Source: Cristatella mucedo
Taxonomy: Eukaryota; Bryozoa; Phylactolaemata; Cristatellidae
Length of the DNA stretch: 60,000 nt
NCBI GenBank assembly: GCA_009760855.2
Contig: WPIO01000012.1
Coordinates: forward strand, 6,571,501-6,631,500
Reading direction: 5' to 3'
A program made the translations under genes and the position numbers. Of this stretch, positions 56,985 to 60,000 are shown one piece after another. The notes beneath the pieces are model-generated. The model had not been told where the DNA came from. It did no database searches and saw only the letters and a list, made by a program, of their open reading frames with translations. How positions within the stretch are numbered: position 1 is the first letter of the stretch; every line of letters starts with the position of its first letter.

Positions 56985-57290
56985 TCCGAAAATGCCACGC
57001 CACCAAAAACTCACCGACTTTTAGACGACAATGTTCGCAGTATTTTTAAATTTTGGAAATTTTCAGAATTGGAATACCTACTGAAAGGCCAGCTATCGCC
57101 ACTAAAGCGTCACGTGCCGCACACTGGTCGTCCAGTTAGCTGCAGAGCACGCGATACAGCAGGTCGTCCAATCAGCTGCAGAGCACGCGATACAGCAGGT
57201 CGTCCAATCCGCGGCAGAGCGCACGGTACAGCAGATCGCCCATTGAGCTGCAGAACGAACGATAGAGCAGGTCACCTATTTAGCTTCTAA
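56985..57290 (+). CDS. ORF with 12-residue tandem repeats, possible host gene exon
   Basis: The frame open over 56955-57290 has a helical segment DDNVRSIFKFWKFSELEYLL, then four 12-residue repeats of the type GRPISCRARDTA (57124-57270), ending GHLFSF and stop. It lacks an in-frame ATG near its start; an acceptor-like GCGTCAG at about 56978-56984 would make it a downstream exon. It follows the CpG-rich block and precedes AATAAA at 57538. Its coding status is uncertain because a 36 bp minisatellite keeps any open frame open. Confidence 0.3.
   Translation, partial: SENATPPKTHRLLDDNVRSIFKFWKFSELEYLLKGQLSPLKRHVPHTGRPVSCRARDTAGRPISCRARDTAGRPIRGRAHGTADRPLSCRTNDRAGHLFSF
57124..57270. repeat. 36 bp minisatellite, about four units
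   Basis: Units of the form GGTCGTCCAATCAGCTGCAG plus AGCACGCGATACAGCA repeat in register at 36 bp with growing divergence to the right. Confidence 0.85.
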
Positions 57291-57537
57291 ACACTAAATG
57301 TCATCTTTCTTTGGTGCTTCGACATCCGACGGGTGTAGCATTTATAAGGTAAACCTAGGTTCAGTCGAATTCATATTTAGTGCGATCTCACCGGCGACCA
57401 ACGGAACTGGAGGCAATTGCCTATGCCCCCCCCCGCCCCACTTGAACCCGCTCGTTCGTCGCAGCATGTGCAGTAATTGTATTGCATGTGCGTGCTGAAA
57501 TTTATATAAACCAGCCGATACGTTCTTTCTAGAACAA

Positions 57538-57543
57538 ATAAAG
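57538..57543 (+). terminator. Polyadenylation signal candidate
   Basis: AATAAA sits in GAACAAATAAAGTGCATTGC, with GT/T-rich sequence (GTATTTTATTTGTGT) about 20 bp on, a typical metazoan poly(A) site layout. It would serve the plus-strand ORF above, if that is transcribed. Confidence 0.4.
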
Positions 57544-57689
57544 TGCATTGCAAAGGATGTATTTTATTTGTGTAGTATATTAACATGCTATTACTGTTAT
57601 TATTATTATTATTGTTGTTGACACTATCAGGTTAGATTCTCAAAGTGGAATTCCACCTAGCCGTAGCGATCGTAAGACGATTGTTAGTT

Positions 57690-57873
57690 AAACAAAGAGA
57701 GAGAGAGAGAGAGAGAGAGACAAACAGACGTACTGAGAGAGACAGACAGACAAACAGAGAAAGAGAGAGACAGACAAACAGACAGAAAGACAGACAGAGG
57801 GAGAGAGACAGGGAGAGATAGAGACAAAGAAGAGGAGATAGACAGACAGAGAGAAAGATAGAGAGAGAGGGAT

Positions 57874-57954
<81 letters not shown>

Positions 57955-58025
57955 GAGAGAGAGGGGGGAGGGAGAGAGAGAGCGACAGGCAGAGAGACAG
58001 ACACACAGACAGAGAGGGGGAGAGA
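57690..58025. repeat. (GA)n / GACA microsatellite
   Basis: GA repeats with frequent GACA and AACAGA interruptions, purest at 57880-57945. Minus-strand Ser-Leu ORFs over it are artefacts. Confidence 0.95.
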
Positions 58026-58317
58026 GCCCGGCACACTGAGCGCCTTTGCTGACGCCCATACTTCAGCGCAAGAAGAACCGTCTGAAGGCTGTGGCTGAGA
58101 ATACAGAGCCGGTTGGTCTTCGAGATTTCCTTGAGTCTCAAAAACTAAATTAAATGGAACCTGGGCGTACATACGGTGGCTAATATGGTTTCAGCAGGTC
58201 TACGTGCATGCAAATAAACAGCCTAACTCCAGCTTAACCAGCCATTACAATCTCTGTGCATAGAAACGCTTGATTGGCACTTGCTGACTTAATATCTGAG
58301 GCCTTTTTAAATAGCTA

Positions 58318-58388
58318 TATAAAATTCATGTGTATAGCGTCCTTGAAGAACTGAATCCCAATCCAGGTGCTTTACACATGCTGCAGGA
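58318..58388 (-). mobile_element. SINE/LINE tail fragment
   Basis: TTCATGTGTATAGCGTCCTT and GGTGCTTTACACATGCTGCA match the reversed shared 3' end. Only the tail is kept. Confidence 0.55.
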
Positions 58389-58579
58389 CTTGAGCAACTG
58401 GAACTTGAGCAACAAGAACAAGCAATTGACACGAACTTGGTCATTAAAGGCCAACACCTTACTCACGAACCAATCCAGGGCAGAATCGATGCATTGCCTT
58501 GTTCAAGACAAACCGTCTTTTAATGCTGCGTTACCATTTCAGTTCAAAACATGCCAAATTGGTTTTTGCCAGAGTTGTA

Positions 58580-60000
58580 AGCCATGTTGGTGTGGCAACG
58601 AGACCTTATGTCAAATCCTTCTCCTCATATAAAATCACATATGAATCGCGAAACCTCAAGACCATTGACATTTATGCTGCCCATGAGAGAATATCTGCTT
58701 CACCTCTGCTGCTCAATCCCCATTCTGACCTGTCATCATTGGTAGATTGTTACAATACGAAACTAGCTGACATGCTTGACGAGTTTGCACACCTCAGACT
58801 AAGCGAACTGTGTGCTCTCGCCCAGACGGCTTATTTTTTACCTCAGCCATAAAACTAGCTGGGTCTACATGGCACAAGCTTGAAAAAGCACACTAAAGAT
58901 GAGGACTGCCTGTATTTCGACAGGCATACGAGGAAAACTGTAGATCGTATCAATCGATCATAGCAACGACCAAGTCTAGCTTCTATAAACAAAATTGATT
59001 AATCACAGGTGCCCAATCCAAAGATGCTGATGTCTACGATAAACCACCTCTTTAAGTGCTCCCACGTTAGCTCCTTATCTAGTGATCCCTGTGCTGATCT
59101 AGCAGTTCATTTCTCTGGCTTCTTTTTCAAAAAATAGACAAGATCAGGGAGTTCATCCCTAAAGTCACAGCATTTCCCGCAAAATCCTTGTCTCTGAATT
59201 CCATGCAAAACCTCAATGTCTGTACTCAAGGAGGCTACTGGTGACCTCGTCCTGAAGTCCATATCCCAATCAAAGAAGACAACTAGTCCTTTAGACCCTA
59301 TTCTCACTATCCCGACTCTCTGATGCATTGATCAGCTGCTGCCATGCATAAGCAACATTATAAATGTGTCATTTGCTTCAAGTAATGCCCTGCACCTTTC
59401 AAAAAGGCTCTAGTCAGGCCGCTACTCATGAAAGCATCACGAGACCAAGAGAACTGGAATAACTTCCGCCCAGGCTCCCTTCTACCGCTCCTATCAAAGA
59501 CACCGGAACGAGTAGTGGCAGACCAGCTGAACTAATATATTGAAACTTAAAACCTTGCTACTAAGTTCCAGTCTGGTTTTAGAGATAATCACTCCAAAGT
59601 ATCTGCATTGCTTCGGGCGTAAAACGACCTGCTTAGGAAAGCAGACATAGGTAGAGTCTCTCTGCTTGTTTTGCTCGATCTTTCGGCAGCTTTTGATTCT
59701 ATCGATCACCAAGTTCTTCTCGATCACCTTTCATCTGGGTATCACTGGTACTATACTGCAATGGCTGAGATCCTATATCATTGGTAGACTCCAGAGTATT
59801 TATGTGAATGGACGAACCTCTGAATAAGTGTGGGGTAACTAAGGGCTCCATGCTTGGTCCAGTTCTTTTCACGGTTAATACTCTACTTCTTGCCGATGTG
59901 ATTGTCGGGCATAATCTCGGCTTTCACTTCTATGCAGATGACACTCAGTTGTACTTTGCTTTGATATCTTCTAGCCCTCCAGCACGTCAAATTCTCTCAA
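58580..60000 (+). mobile_element. CR1/L2-group LINE, runs off the right edge
   Basis: The plus strand starts in the linker after the endonuclease (matching 25020-25400). It continues into the RT: a motif 2 region near 59440-59530, TTGCTCGATCTTTCGGCAGC (motif A, 59670-59689), and CACTTCTATGCAGATGACAC (motif C, YADD, 59926-59945). Stops and shifts are common, so it is decayed. The 3' end is outside the window. Confidence 0.85.

Noticed and set aside
57124-57270. CRISPR-like array
   Set aside because: Repeats are contiguous without unique spacers, and the genome is eukaryotic. It is a minisatellite.

Overview
The window reads as nuclear DNA of an invertebrate animal. It holds one spliced TRIM-type host gene, many non-LTR retrotransposon copies with (ATT)n tails, tRNA-derived SINEs, a hAT-type MITE, long CT/GA microsatellites and a CpG-rich block. 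The species cannot be named from sequence alone. Most of the 60 kb is mobile or decayed DNA; little looks like an intact gene.

The main content is two diverged, broken copies of one large DNA virus-like element of the Maverick/Polinton (adintovirus-like) type. Copy A fills 1-15734 and continues off the left edge. Copy B fills 27063-32940. Both are AT-rich. Each carries a protein-primed family B DNA polymerase on the minus strand with exonuclease, zinc/endonuclease VII-like, and A, B and C motifs. Downstream of the polymerase come a small basic protein, an acidic protein and small helical proteins. Copy A also has an A32/FtsK-like packaging ATPase remnant, several putative structural genes, and a plus-strand gene with phage tail-fibre-like repeats. 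No integrase or protease was seen. Both copies end, about 115-120 bp upstream of the polymerase start, in a 73-76 bp imperfect palindrome whose arms differ between copies yet still pair. This is the most unusual signal in the window.

The palindrome of copy A abuts a host TRIM gene (19755 to 15724, minus): RING, two B-boxes, coiled coil, a 1.9 kb phase-1 intron, then a probable beta-propeller exon. The TRIM stop codon is the outermost triplet of the palindrome. The gene has two apparent one-base shifts, both in homopolymers.

From 20 kb to 60 kb the DNA is intergenic and repeat-rich. A CR1/L2-group LINE family is present in at least 13 pieces; the best is 33520-35385. Its 3' tail is shared by a tRNA-derived SINE (6533, 41535, 43673, 55655), which suggests the LINE mobilises the SINE. 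Other items are a SPIN-like hAT MITE (38777-38963), a 721 bp insertion nested in a LINE (26318-27038), a second tRNA-like insertion (51940), a remnant of a repeated invertebrate gene family (47240-48310), three long CT/GA tracts, and a CpG-rich block (56060-56800) followed by an ORF made of 12-residue repeats.
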